A stretch of DNA of 64,000 nt from NCBI RefSeq assembly GCF_900130025.1, contig NZ_FQXR01000009.1:1-64000 (forward strand). The letters are read 5' to 3'. The notes below the pieces were generated by a model. It ran no database searches and was not told where the DNA came from. It was given only the letters and a program-made list of their open reading frames with translations. Source of the stretch: Sporanaerobacter acetigenes DSM 13106 (GTDB lineage: Bacteria; Bacillota; Clostridia; Tissierellales; Sporanaerobacteraceae). The stretch's first letter is position 1, and each line of letters starts with the position of its first letter. Below, one piece after another: positions 1 through 7,945 of the stretch. Position numbers and translations under genes: made by a program.

Positions 1-1
1 A

Positions 2-274
2 AGCAACAACAGAGCAGAACGAGCGATTAAACCATTTGTAATAGGAAGAAAGAATTTTCTATTTTCAAAGTCCCCTAAAGGTGCTCAGGCTTCTGCCGTA
101 GTTTACAGTATAATAGAGACGGCAAAAGCAAATAATTTAAATCCATTCTACTATTTAACATATCTATTTGAAAAACTGCCTAATATAGATTTAGATAATC
201 TAGAAGAGTTAGATAATCTTCTACCTTGGTCAGATTCAATTCCACAAGAATGTAAAGTTCCTAACAAAAAATAG
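2..274 (+). CDS. IS66 family transposase, C-terminal end (cut by window edge)
   Basis: The reading frame is open from base 2 to a TAG at 272-274 and gives about 90 residues. It opens with NNRAERAIKPFVIGRKNFLF and continues through a SPKGAQASA stretch and an NPFYYLTYLFEKLPN stretch. These are typical of the C-terminal end of IS66-family transposases, where NNxAERAIRPxVIGRKN is a strongly conserved block. The rest of the element lies left of the window, so it cannot be said whether the transposase is intact. A strong hairpin follows 12 bases after the stop. This is the only transposon-derived gene seen in the window. Confidence 0.88.
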   Translation, partial: SNNRAERAIKPFVIGRKNFLFSKSPKGAQASAVVYSIIETAKANNLNPFYYLTYLFEKLPNIDLDNLEELDNLLPWSDSIPQECKVPNKK

Positions 275-285
275 TATAATATATG

Positions 286-310
286 GCCTCCACCTTTAAT
301 AGGTGGGGGC
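286..310 (+). terminator. Hairpin after the IS66 transposase
   Basis: A 10-bp stem (GCCTCCACCT pairing with AGGTGGGGGC, one G-T pair) has a TTAAT loop. It is followed by a moderately T-rich stretch, so it probably ends transposase transcription. A closely related hairpin with similar flanks recurs at 2621-2649. Confidence 0.6.
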
Positions 311-424
311 TATTTTACGCTTACCTTTTAAAAGCTTTTTTGGGGTAAAATTTGTGTCACAAAATAGTTGTTTAAATTGTTATAAGAGTACAGTCGACTG
401 ATAAACAATGAAGGTGGTGAACTT

Positions 425-955
425 ATGAGCAATGCAGATCTTGGAGAAAGATTTGTTACTGGCGGAGAGAATGAACTGGAAGAGATAATCAATCTCTATA
501 GTGAAAAACTACTTCGCTATGCAACAGCAATTTTATGTGATTACTATGAAGCAGAAAATATAGTTCAGGAAGTTTTTCTTTCAGCATATGAAAACCGTGC
601 TACATTTGATGGCGCTAATCTCTCTGCATGGCTATATAAAATCACATATAATCTCAGTTTAAATCAACTAAAAAAGCGTAAGTTACTTTATTTTAGTGAA
701 ATCCGTGGTAAAGTAGTTTTATCAGAGGAAGATAAAGGGTTGAGTGATGAAACATTTCGTGCTTTAAAGAGGCTTAAACCTAAGGAACGTGCTTTGTTAT
801 ATGGGCGAATAATGGAGGAGCAGAGTTACGAGGAACTATCCCTTCTTACAGGAAGTTCTCCTGCTGCTTTGCGTAAGCAATACCAGCGGGTCAAGGATAA
901 ATTAGCTAAATATTTAAACTTTGAATATTGTAGAAAGGAGTCTAAATATGAGTAA
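425..955 (+). CDS. ECF-type RNA polymerase sigma factor
   Basis: A 176-residue sigma-70 family protein of extracytoplasmic-function size. It would direct RNA polymerase to a small regulon. Region 2 lies at about residues 20-85, with the typical YxxAxxIVQEVFLSAY and LSAWLYKITYN stretches. Region 4 lies at about 110-165, with a helix-turn-helix reading YEELSLLTGSSPAALRKQ. The start has the ribosome site GGTGGTGA 6 bases upstream. Its stop overlaps the start of the next gene by 8 bases, and that gene encodes a membrane protein of anti-sigma type. The two therefore form a standard sigma / anti-sigma operon in which the second protein would hold this factor inactive. The signal and the target promoters cannot be told from sequence. 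Confidence 0.9.
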   Translation: MSNADLGERFVTGGENELEEIINLYSEKLLRYATAILCDYYEAENIVQEVFLSAYENRATFDGANLSAWLYKITYNLSLNQLKKRKLLYFSEIRGKVVLSEEDKGLSDETFRALKRLKPKERALLYGRIMEEQSYEELSLLTGSSPAALRKQYQRVKDKLAKYLNFEYCRKESKYE

Positions 956-2384
956 ATTTGATATTGATGAACAAAATATATATGATATGTTTTCCCAAAT
1001 TACTGTTAATTCAAGCAAAATTGCAGAACAAGTTAAGGACAGATTGCATGAGGAAAATAACAACATTTCTGTTAAGCACCGAAGACGATGGGCAAGGTCA
1101 ACGGTTGCAGTTATAGTGATGTCTATGGTGCTAGTTGTTAGTGTAACTGCTGCGGCTTTAGGAAATTTTGATTGGTTTATAGAAAAATTTAATCCTGATT
1201 TTGGTAAGGTTGTTGAACCAGTTGAAGTTTATAGTGAAGATCAAGGAATTCGTATGGAGGTTATAGGCGCACAGAAATATGGTAATATGTCAATTGTTTA
1301 TTTGTCTATTCAAGATATAACAGGTCAAAATCGATTGACAGAAAAGACTGACTTTAGAGATGGATTTAATGTAAAAATGAATTCACAGGCACAAAAGACA
1401 ACTGGACGATCAGATGAGGTTGTATCAGCCAGTGTTTCATGGAAGCAAAAAATGTTATATTTTGATGAGGATACCAATACTATTTATTATGAGTTTTATA
1501 TAACGGCTGATCCAGGTACACCTTTGGCAGATCCATTGGAAATTGGCAGTTCTCTTATTTATTTTGACGAAAAAGTCTATAAAGACGAACCAATTCCCAT
1601 ATCTCTTACAGGAATTGAAAATGTAGAAACTATACCTATTGAGAAAATGCAAATTTGGGGTAGTAGCAATATGCCTGATGATTTAAATTCATTCACAGAG
1701 GCACTTATACCAAGCCATTATGCTGATATGCCTCATGGTGAAAAAGATCAATGGATTTCAAATATTGGCATTATAGATGGGAAACTACATGTGCAGCTAG
1801 GAAATATTTCTAACAAAGAGTTTGGTAGCACTGCAATGCTTTCTTTAAAAGATTCAAGTGGCAATTTAATTTCATACGATTATATGTTGATATTCCTTGG
1901 TGATAAGGAAAATTGCCTACTTAATCTTGAAGAAAACGATTGTGTTGATGCGAAATACAAATATGAAGAATTTGTATTTCCTGTAAGTACTAAAGATCTT
2001 AGTGGATATACTCTTTGTTTTACTGGTTCAGTCTTCTCTGGGGTTGAAGGTAGATGGAAGGTAGCAGCAAATCTAAATGATTCTAACCAAAATATGCGTA
2101 TTTTGATAAATGACATTTCAGTTGAAGGTCATCTCTTTGAGTTTATAACACTTAATCCTTTAGGGTTGCAAGCAATAGGCACCTATGAAGGAGAAAAGTG
2201 TAAGGCCAGTGATATGGTACTTGAGGTTGAAACAGTAGATGGTATTGTTCCATTGGAAGGTGGCGGAGGAAGCCAAAATCCCGATAAACATACCTTCAAT
2301 TCAAGTTGGAATACGAAAGCACCTTTAGATGTTACCAAAGTTACAGCTATAATTATAAATGGTATCCGAATTCCAATTAAATAG
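948..2384 (+). CDS. Membrane anti-sigma factor, DUF4179-like
   Basis: A 478-residue protein with a cytoplasmic N-terminus of about 55 residues, one membrane helix at about residues 50-75 (STVAVIVMSMVLVVSVTAAAL) and a long external part. This layout matches DUF4179-type proteins encoded next to ECF sigma factors, which bind the sigma factor inside the cell and sense something outside. The ATG at 948 is preferred because GAAAGGAG lies 8 bases upstream; an in-frame TTG at 921 has no ribosome site. The start overlaps the sigma gene stop by 8 bases, implying coupled translation. The external domain has no motif that I can assign to a ligand. Family assignment rests on architecture and context. Confidence 0.8.
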   Translation: MSKFDIDEQNIYDMFSQITVNSSKIAEQVKDRLHEENNNISVKHRRRWARSTVAVIVMSMVLVVSVTAAALGNFDWFIEKFNPDFGKVVEPVEVYSEDQGIRMEVIGAQKYGNMSIVYLSIQDITGQNRLTEKTDFRDGFNVKMNSQAQKTTGRSDEVVSASVSWKQKMLYFDEDTNTIYYEFYITADPGTPLADPLEIGSSLIYFDEKVYKDEPIPISLTGIENVETIPIEKMQIWGSSNMPDDLNSFTEALIPSHYADMPHGEKDQWISNIGIIDGKLHVQLGNISNKEFGSTAMLSLKDSSGNLISYDYMLIFLGDKENCLLNLEENDCVDAKYKYEEFVFPVSTKDLSGYTLCFTGSVFSGVEGRWKVAANLNDSNQNMRILINDISVEGHLFEFITLNPLGLQAIGTYEGEKCKASDMVLEVETVDGIVPLEGGGGSQNPDKHTFNSSWNTKAPLDVTKVTAIIINGIRIPIK

Positions 2385-2443
2385 CAAAATGACATTGATG
2401 TTTAAAATTGGTTTAATAAATAATAAAGCTTTGTCTACAATAA

Positions 2444-2584
2444 AATGGTAAAAGCATTTTATTATCTGTGCGTATTTATAAAAGTTATATAGAAAATGAA
2501 GATAAGCTAATAAGTTCCGAAGACAAACAGATGATAATGGATTTATTTTCAAGTTCAACTGTAGAAGTTGGAATTATTCCATAA
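2444..2584 (+). pseudogene. Possible gene remnant in the 500-base gap
   Basis: The gap 2385-2884 holds an open stretch of 46 codons from 2444 to a TAA at 2582-2584. It has plausible amino-acid content (VRIYKSYIENEDKLISSEDK and so on) but no start codon with a ribosome site near its 5' end. It may be the tail of a decayed gene downstream of the anti-sigma factor. I do not recognise the protein. The rest of the gap holds a hairpin (2621-2649) and the promoter of the next gene (2717-2745). Confidence 0.25.
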
Positions 2585-2620
2585 TAATGTGAAAATTTTG
2601 ACAAAGAATAATCTAATATG

Positions 2621-2649
2621 CATCCTCCATCTTTAACAGGTGGAGGATG
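2621..2649 (+). terminator. Hairpin similar to that after the IS66 gene
   Basis: A 12-bp stem (CATCCTCCATCT with AGGTGGAGGATG) has a TTAAC loop. There is no long T-run, so termination strength is uncertain. Stem, loop and flanks resemble the hairpin at 286-310. Confidence 0.5.
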
Positions 2650-2716
2650 TTTGACACTTATGCTATAGTTGAGAATTCATCAAAAATTGAGAAAAAAACA
2701 AAAATTCCCTTTACAA

Positions 2717-2745
2717 TTGACAAAGAATTATCATAGTATTAGTAT
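2717..2745 (+). promoter_or_regulatory. Sigma-A promoter for the DUF819 gene
   Basis: TTGACA at 2717-2722, a 17-base spacer and TAGTAT at 2740-2745. It would give a leader of about 130 bases before the start at 2885. Confidence 0.6.
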
Positions 2746-2884
2746 TGTAATATACAAAAGGTTTGCAAATCTTTATATATATTTGATCAAAATTAAAAAC
2801 TATTAACAAAAATAGAGAGGAGTTGCATCTCACAAAAATAAAAAATTAATAAAGAACAAAATGTAGATTTTAGGGGGAAGAATT

Positions 2885-4093
2885 ATGGCAAAATCTTTGA
2901 TAAGCCCAGAAAATACATGGGCACTTTGGGCAATTTTAACTGGTATTTCAGCTTTGAGTATTTGGTTGGAGCAAAAATATAAATGGGCAGGTAAAGTTAC
3001 AGGTTGTGTATTGGCTTTATTATTTGCAATGATATTAGCTAATATAAAGGTTATACCAGTAGAAGCACCAACTTATGATATGGTTTGGGACTATGTGGTA
3101 CCTCTTGCAATACCATTATTACTTTATAATGCGAATGTTAAGAAAATATGGAAAGAAAGTGGTAGATTATTATTAGTTTATCTTGTCAGTGGTATAGGTA
3201 CAGTTTTAGGTAGTATTTTGGCATTTGGAGTATTGAAAAACAAAATTCCTGATGCTTATAAAGCTGCTGCAATGATGACAGGAACTTATACAGGTGGGAG
3301 TGTCAATCTTGTAGCTATGGCAGATGCTTTTGACGCTAATTCAGAATTAGTCTCAACATCAGTAGTTGCAGACAATCTTCTTATGGCCTTATATTTCTTT
3401 GTTTTGATTGCCATTCCAACAATGAATTTTTTCTTGAAAAGATATAAACATCCAATTGTTGATCAAGTAGAAAAAGAAGGTGATTCAGGAGAAGGAAAGA
3501 CTAAAGCCGCTCAATTTTGGGGGGCAAAGGAAATTTCCTTGAAAGATATAGCTACTGCAGTTGCAATATCCTTTATTATAGTTTCATTATCAGTAGAAAT
3601 TTCTGGATTTTTCTCTAAAGTTATTCCTACAGGAAACTTGGGATTGAATTTATTGAATGGACTTTTAGGAAATAAATATTTAATAATGACTACTATAACT
3701 ATGATAGCGGCAACAGCTTTCAGTGATTTCTTTGAAAACATAAAAGGTGCTCAAGAAATAGGAACATTTTTAATCTATATATTCTTTACTGTAATAGGTG
3801 CACCAGCATCAATACCTTTGATTGTTACAAAATCACCTTTACTATTAGTATTTTGTGCAATAATTGTTTTTACAAATATGCTATTTACATTCTTAATGGG
3901 TAGAATATTTAAGTTTAACTTAGAAGAAATGATAATAGCCTCCAATGCAAATGTAGGAGGACCTACTACTTCAGCAGCTATGGCAATAGCAAAAGGTTGG
4001 GACAAACTAATAGTTCCTGCATTGTTGGTTGGTACTTTGGGTTATGTCATCGGTAACTATTATGGTATACTTGTAGGAAATTTACTTAAATGA
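2885..4093 (+). CDS. DUF819 family integral membrane protein (YjcL-like)
   Basis: A 402-residue, highly hydrophobic protein with about 10-11 membrane segments. It contains the stretch GTYTGGSVNLVAMADAF near residue 140 and a related ANVGGPTTSAAMAIAKGW near residue 360. Two such half-repeats are typical of DUF819 proteins, a family of probable transporters with no settled substrate. AGGGGGAAGA precedes the ATG. The next gene encodes a dipeptidase about 70 bases downstream, past only a weak hairpin, so the two may be co-expressed. That would fit transport of a peptide or amino-acid derivative, but this is inference from context alone. Confidence 0.85.
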   Translation: MAKSLISPENTWALWAILTGISALSIWLEQKYKWAGKVTGCVLALLFAMILANIKVIPVEAPTYDMVWDYVVPLAIPLLLYNANVKKIWKESGRLLLVYLVSGIGTVLGSILAFGVLKNKIPDAYKAAAMMTGTYTGGSVNLVAMADAFDANSELVSTSVVADNLLMALYFFVLIAIPTMNFFLKRYKHPIVDQVEKEGDSGEGKTKAAQFWGAKEISLKDIATAVAISFIIVSLSVEISGFFSKVIPTGNLGLNLLNGLLGNKYLIMTTITMIAATAFSDFFENIKGAQEIGTFLIYIFFTVIGAPASIPLIVTKSPLLLVFCAIIVFTNMLFTFLMGRIFKFNLEEMIIASNANVGGPTTSAAMAIAKGWDKLIVPALLVGTLGYVIGNYYGILVGNLLK

Positions 4094-4113
4094 TGATAAT
4101 TAATCAATAATAT

Positions 4114-4135
4114 AAGAAGGGAGAAATCCCTTCTT
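4114..4135 (+). terminator. Hairpin between DUF819 gene and dipeptidase
   Basis: AAGAAGGGA and TCCCTTCTT flank a GAAA loop. The T-run after it is weak (AATAATTTTAAT), so it may be leaky or an RNA-stability element within an operon. Confidence 0.5.
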
Positions 4136-4162
4136 AATAATTTTAATAAGGATGTGATAATA

Positions 4163-5134
4163 ATGATATTTGATGCACATGGAGATATATGGACAGATGT
4201 CACAGTTAAAAGGCAAAAAGGTAATAAAGATGTATTTAAAAATTTTCATCTAGGAAAATATAATAAAGGTCAAGTAAATGGTGGAATATTTGTAATTTGG
4301 ATTGACCCTCCATATGATGAAAATCCAAAACAAAGAGCTTTAGAAATTATAGAAAACATGTCAGTTGAAATAACAGCTAACCAAGATATATTTAAAATTG
4401 TAAAAAATTATGGCGATATAAGTGAGGCTGTAGATAGCAATAGATTTGCAATAGTTTTAGGCTCAGAAGGTCTTAGTTATATTGGAAAGAATGTAGATTT
4501 TATAAATGCATTGTATTTATTTGGTGTAAGACATGCAACTTTGACTTGGAATGAGGAAAATGAATTGGCGACTGGAGTAAAAGGCAATCCAAATAGGGGA
4601 CTTACCCAATATGGTGTAGAAGCAGTTAAAAAATTAGAAGAATTAGGAATGATAGTTGATGTCTCACATGCTAATGAAAAGACATTTTGGGATATATGCG
4701 AAACAACTACAAAACCTATTATTGCTTCTCATTCTAATTGCAAAGCATTATGCAAAGCTCCAAGAAATCTCACTGATGAACAACTAAAAGCTATAAGTGA
4801 AAAAGGTGGAGTTGTTGGATTAAATGCTTTTTCAGATTTTGTAGCAGATGAAGTAAAAGATAGAGATATTGAACATCTAGCAAATCATGTTGATCACATG
4901 GTTGAAGTCATGGGAATAGACCATGTTGGATTTGGTTTTGATTTTGATGATTATCTAGAAGGAGATACATTGAGTGCTTTTGCAGAAGGAGATGCAAAAA
5001 CAATAGGATTTGAAAATATAACTAAAGTTCCAAAGATGATTGAATTATTAGAGAAAAAGGGTTACTCTAAGGAAGATATAGAAAAAATTAAATATAAAAA
5101 TTTCTTAAGAATTATTAAAGAAATATTAGGTTAA
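4163..5134 (+). CDS. Membrane dipeptidase family (M19) metallopeptidase
   Basis: A 323-residue zinc dipeptidase of family M19, which splits dipeptides at a binuclear zinc site. Visible metal and substrate motifs are DAHGDIW near the N-terminus (HxD), VLGSEGL (bridging Glu), VDVSHANEKTFWD, IIASHSNCKAL and the late GFGFDFDD. The ATG at 4163 is chosen over a GTG at 4154 because AAGG at 4148 lies too close to the GTG. No signal peptide is present, so it acts in the cytoplasm. A paralogue lies at 24918-25877. It probably helps break down imported peptides; the exact substrate is unknown. Confidence 0.9.
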   Translation: MIFDAHGDIWTDVTVKRQKGNKDVFKNFHLGKYNKGQVNGGIFVIWIDPPYDENPKQRALEIIENMSVEITANQDIFKIVKNYGDISEAVDSNRFAIVLGSEGLSYIGKNVDFINALYLFGVRHATLTWNEENELATGVKGNPNRGLTQYGVEAVKKLEELGMIVDVSHANEKTFWDICETTTKPIIASHSNCKALCKAPRNLTDEQLKAISEKGGVVGLNAFSDFVADEVKDRDIEHLANHVDHMVEVMGIDHVGFGFDFDDYLEGDTLSAFAEGDAKTIGFENITKVPKMIELLEKKGYSKEDIEKIKYKNFLRIIKEILG

Positions 5135-5157
5135 ATATTTTATAGAGCAATTAGAGT

Positions 5158-5200
5158 AAAATCCTGTGTTTATATAAATGACATAGGATTTTATTTTTTT
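5158..5200 (+). terminator. Terminator after the M19 dipeptidase
   Basis: AAAATCCTGTGT and ACATAGGATTTT (one G-T pair) flank an 11-base loop, followed by TTATTTTTTT. A clear rho-independent terminator. Confidence 0.8.
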
Positions 5201-5275
5201 ATATTTTTGCTAATAAAGAATAGTTGTTATATAATAAACTCTGTCATTTTAAGAGAAGGGTATAGGAGGAATTAT

Positions 5276-6181
5276 ATGGAGTTTACATGGTTTACATTAG
5301 CAATATTAGCAACGTTTTGCTGGGGGTTATCTGATGTATTTTTTAAAAAAGGGACAGACCCTAATGATAGATACGGTCATTTAAGAATATTGATAATGAT
5401 TGGTCTAATGATGGGGATTCATGCAGTCATAGAACTAATAAAAATAAATTGGCAATATGATATTAAAAATGTAATTACATATTTCCCAGTATCATTTTTA
5501 TATATCTTATCCATGGCTATAGATTTTTATGGCTATAGATATTTATTAATATCTGTGGGATCACCAGTTGCTAGCACTTCAGGAGCAATAGCAGGTATAT
5601 TGTCCTTTAAGGTATTAGGGAAAACCATGTCCAATTTGCAGCTTTTTGCGGTAACTTTAATTACATTAGGTTTAATTTTATTAGCTATTTTAGAAAGAAA
5701 AGAATCAGAAAGAGAAAAACTAAAAAACTCAGAACAAATAGATAAAAAAAATAAAATGGGAGCAGTAGCTCTATTATTTCCCATTGCTTATTCTCTTTTA
5801 GATGGGGTAGGTACATTTTTAGACGATGTATATTTAAGTAAACATTTCACGCCAGAGGAAGCATTGATTTCTTTTGAATTAACATTTTTTATTGTGACCA
5901 TAATATCATTATTTTATATAATAGTAATTAAAAAACAAGGGTACAAGTTAGTAAATGAAAAATACAATATTTATGGTGGATTATTTGAAACAGCAGGTCA
6001 ATTTTTTTATGTTTATGCTTTAAATTCCAATTCAGTAGTTGCAGCACCACTTATGTCAGTTGATAGTATAGTAGCGGTTATATTTGGAAGGATTTATTTA
6101 AAAGAAAAATTAACAAGGGAGCAATATTTTACTATTATAGTGATAAGTATAGGTGTGTTTATATTAGGATTTTATGAATAA
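5276..6181 (+). CDS. EamA/DMT family transporter
   Basis: A 301-residue membrane protein with ten predicted membrane segments in two similar halves, as in the drug/metabolite transporter (EamA) family. It opens FTWFTLAILATFCWGLSDVFFKK, shown here only to mark the typical first helix with its WG pair. A charged loop of about 25 residues (ILERKESEREKLKNSEQ region) separates the halves. The ATG at 5276 is chosen because TAGGAGGA lies 6 bases upstream; an in-frame upstream start at 5207 has no such site. The substrate cannot be inferred. It appears to be transcribed alone, since a terminator precedes it. Confidence 0.8.
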   Translation: MEFTWFTLAILATFCWGLSDVFFKKGTDPNDRYGHLRILIMIGLMMGIHAVIELIKINWQYDIKNVITYFPVSFLYILSMAIDFYGYRYLLISVGSPVASTSGAIAGILSFKVLGKTMSNLQLFAVTLITLGLILLAILERKESEREKLKNSEQIDKKNKMGAVALLFPIAYSLLDGVGTFLDDVYLSKHFTPEEALISFELTFFIVTIISLFYIIVIKKQGYKLVNEKYNIYGGLFETAGQFFYVYALNSNSVVAAPLMSVDSIVAVIFGRIYLKEKLTREQYFTIIVISIGVFILGFYE

Positions 6182-6310
6182 TGATGATTTGTCATGTACA
6201 GGTTAATTTTTCTATATATTAGCCTCAAATCATGATATAATTCATTATATATGTAATAATAAGTTTTGGTTAAAAGTATAAGTAGAAAATTAAGAGGAGT
6301 ATATAAAAAT

Positions 6311-7111
6311 ATGAACACATTGAAAAAGATAGCAGGGAAGGTTTTGTATGCTATAGCTAAACTAATATCAATAATACTTGATGTTCTAACAAAAATAATA
6401 GAAACTATAGTAACGATTGTAGGAGGTATAGCAAAAGGATTTATTGCCTTGATAGGTATGGGAGGGTGCTTATTAGTCTTTATGTTAGCTGGACCTTTAG
6501 GATTTGCATTATTATTGCATCCAGCTGTACTTTTGACTATATTATTTTTTGTTATATTTCCAATACTGGGAACTAAATTTGTATCTTATTTAAAGTATAT
6601 AAAGTATATCATAACTGAGTATCTGTTTGATCGTGCTTATTACCTTATGGATGGAATAAGCTATCAATTTAAATCATTTAATGGATATAAAGATAAATAC
6701 AAAAAAATGGAATATGAAAGAAAAAGAAAAGAACAACAACGACGTCAGGAAGAGCAACAAAAAGAATGGGAAGAAAAATTTAGACAATGGAATGAATATC
6801 AAAATTATCAAAGAAGAAATAATGGACATACCAATTATGAATGGTATGGTCAAAATACTGGTTATGACAATCAGACTTATGCAAATCCAACTAGTGAGTT
6901 CAAAAGCAAATATGAAAAAAGCTGTGATTTATTAGGCGTCGGATATGATGCAGATAAGTATCAAATAAAATTAGCATACAGGAAAAAAGCAAAGGAATAT
7001 CATCCAGATTTAAACAAATCACCAAATGCAACAGAGATGTTCCAACAGATAAATAATGCTTATGAGTTTTTAAGTGATGGTAATATAGAGAGATATAAGA
7101 ATATGATTTAG
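6311..7111 (+). CDS. Membrane-anchored J-domain protein
   Basis: A 266-residue protein. Residues about 5-110 are hydrophobic with several membrane segments. Residues about 135-165 are a charged, Gln/Arg/Glu-rich helix (KRKEQQRRQEEQQKEWEEKF), and residues 205-266 form a C-terminal J-domain with the HPD motif at about 231-233 (EYHPDLN). J-domains stimulate DnaK-type chaperones, so this protein would recruit DnaK to the membrane. The ATG at 6311 is used because AGGAG lies 11 bases upstream; the in-frame TTG at 6266 has no site. The J-domain at the C-terminus, rather than the N-terminus, marks it as a type III co-chaperone. The client is unknown. The next gene starts 16 bases later. Confidence 0.8.
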   Translation: MNTLKKIAGKVLYAIAKLISIILDVLTKIIETIVTIVGGIAKGFIALIGMGGCLLVFMLAGPLGFALLLHPAVLLTILFFVIFPILGTKFVSYLKYIKYIITEYLFDRAYYLMDGISYQFKSFNGYKDKYKKMEYERKRKEQQRRQEEQQKEWEEKFRQWNEYQNYQRRNNGHTNYEWYGQNTGYDNQTYANPTSEFKSKYEKSCDLLGVGYDADKYQIKLAYRKKAKEYHPDLNKSPNATEMFQQINNAYEFLSDGNIERYKNMI

Positions 7112-7127
7112 AAAGGGGGGCTTATTT

Positions 7128-7520
7128 GTGAATTGGCTAAAAAGATTTATGACAGGTCGTTATGGGGCGGATCAATTGTCATGGGTTATTCTAGTGGTTT
7201 ATTTTTTTATATCCATTATGGCAAGAATTTTTAATAATAGAATACTGGATGTACTTGGTATAGTAGCTTTAGGAATAGTTGTATATAGAATGTTTTCTAA
7301 AAATATATCAGCTAGGTATCAGGAAAATACGAAGTTTCTAAACAAATGGAATTCTATAAAGAGGAAAGTAAACAATAGAATTCAGCGAATAAAGGATTTG
7401 AAAGATTATAAGTATTATAAATGCTCTAATTGTAAACAAGTCCTTCGTGTACCAAGAGGTAAAGGTAAGATTTCTATTACTTGTCCAAAATGTAAAACTG
7501 TAATGATCAAAAAATCATAA
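7128..7520 (+). CDS. Small membrane protein with C-terminal zinc ribbon
   Basis: A 130-residue protein with a GTG start behind AAAGGGGGG. Two membrane helices lie at about residues 18-60, followed by a basic linker. The C-terminal zinc ribbon reads CSNCKQVLRVPRGKG then CPKC, so four cysteines in two CxxC pairs would bind one zinc. The ribbon with its VPRGKG turn resembles those of rubredoxin-like or FmdB-like small zinc proteins. The gene lies 16 bases behind the J-domain gene and shares its terminator, so the two probably act together at the membrane. No specific function is known to me. Confidence 0.7.
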   Translation: MNWLKRFMTGRYGADQLSWVILVVYFFISIMARIFNNRILDVLGIVALGIVVYRMFSKNISARYQENTKFLNKWNSIKRKVNNRIQRIKDLKDYKYYKCSNCKQVLRVPRGKGKISITCPKCKTVMIKKS

Positions 7521-7534
7521 GCAATAATGAAAAA

Positions 7535-7566
7535 ACTCTCAAAACCTTAATTAAGGTTTTGAGAGT
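7535..7566. terminator. Bidirectional terminator
   Basis: A perfect 14-bp stem (ACTCTCAAAACCTT with AAGGTTTTGAGAGT, loop AATT) sits between convergent genes. A-rich and T-rich flanks let it serve both the zinc-ribbon gene and hypA. Confidence 0.85.
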
Positions 7567-7576
7567 AAAAACTAAT

Positions 7577-7936
7577 TTATTCAGGTGCTAAAGTTTCTTT
7601 AATAACAATTTCTTTTAAGATGAATTCCATTCCGCTCAACATTTCCCAATCATCAGCTTTACAATAAGGACATTTTCCCTTGTTTTTTACGATTTTAAAA
7701 ACTTTATTGCAATGATGGCATAAACCATTTGCGGAAATCATCTCAATTTTCAATTTAGAATTTTCTAAAAGGGTTCCTTCTGCAGCATTGGGAAAATACT
7801 CCATCATATATCTAGGTACAATTGATGACATTTCTCCTATTTGTACAACAACGGTATCTATCTCATCGATATTGTTCTCGATGGCAGCTGTTTCAACCAT
7901 TTTTATCAATTCTACCAATACAGTTATTTCATGCAT
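7577..7936 (-). CDS. hypA: Hydrogenase maturation nickel metallochaperone HypA
   Basis: A 119-residue HypA. It starts with the invariant MHE, whose His-2 helps bind nickel, and has the zinc-ribbon cysteines CHHC and CPYC at about residues 73-95. HypA receives nickel and, with HypB, loads it into NiFe hydrogenase (or urease in some bacteria). It ends a three-gene minus-strand operon hypB - flavoprotein - hypA. Only 9 bases separate it from the flavoprotein stop. No hydrogenase structural genes or hypC-F are in the window. Confidence 0.95.
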   Translation of the reverse strand: MHEITVLVELIKMVETAAIENNIDEIDTVVVQIGEMSSIVPRYMMEYFPNAAEGTLLENSKLKIEMISANGLCHHCNKVFKIVKNKGKCPYCKADDWEMLSGMEFILKEIVIKETLAPE

Positions 7937-7945
7937 AATGTTTCC

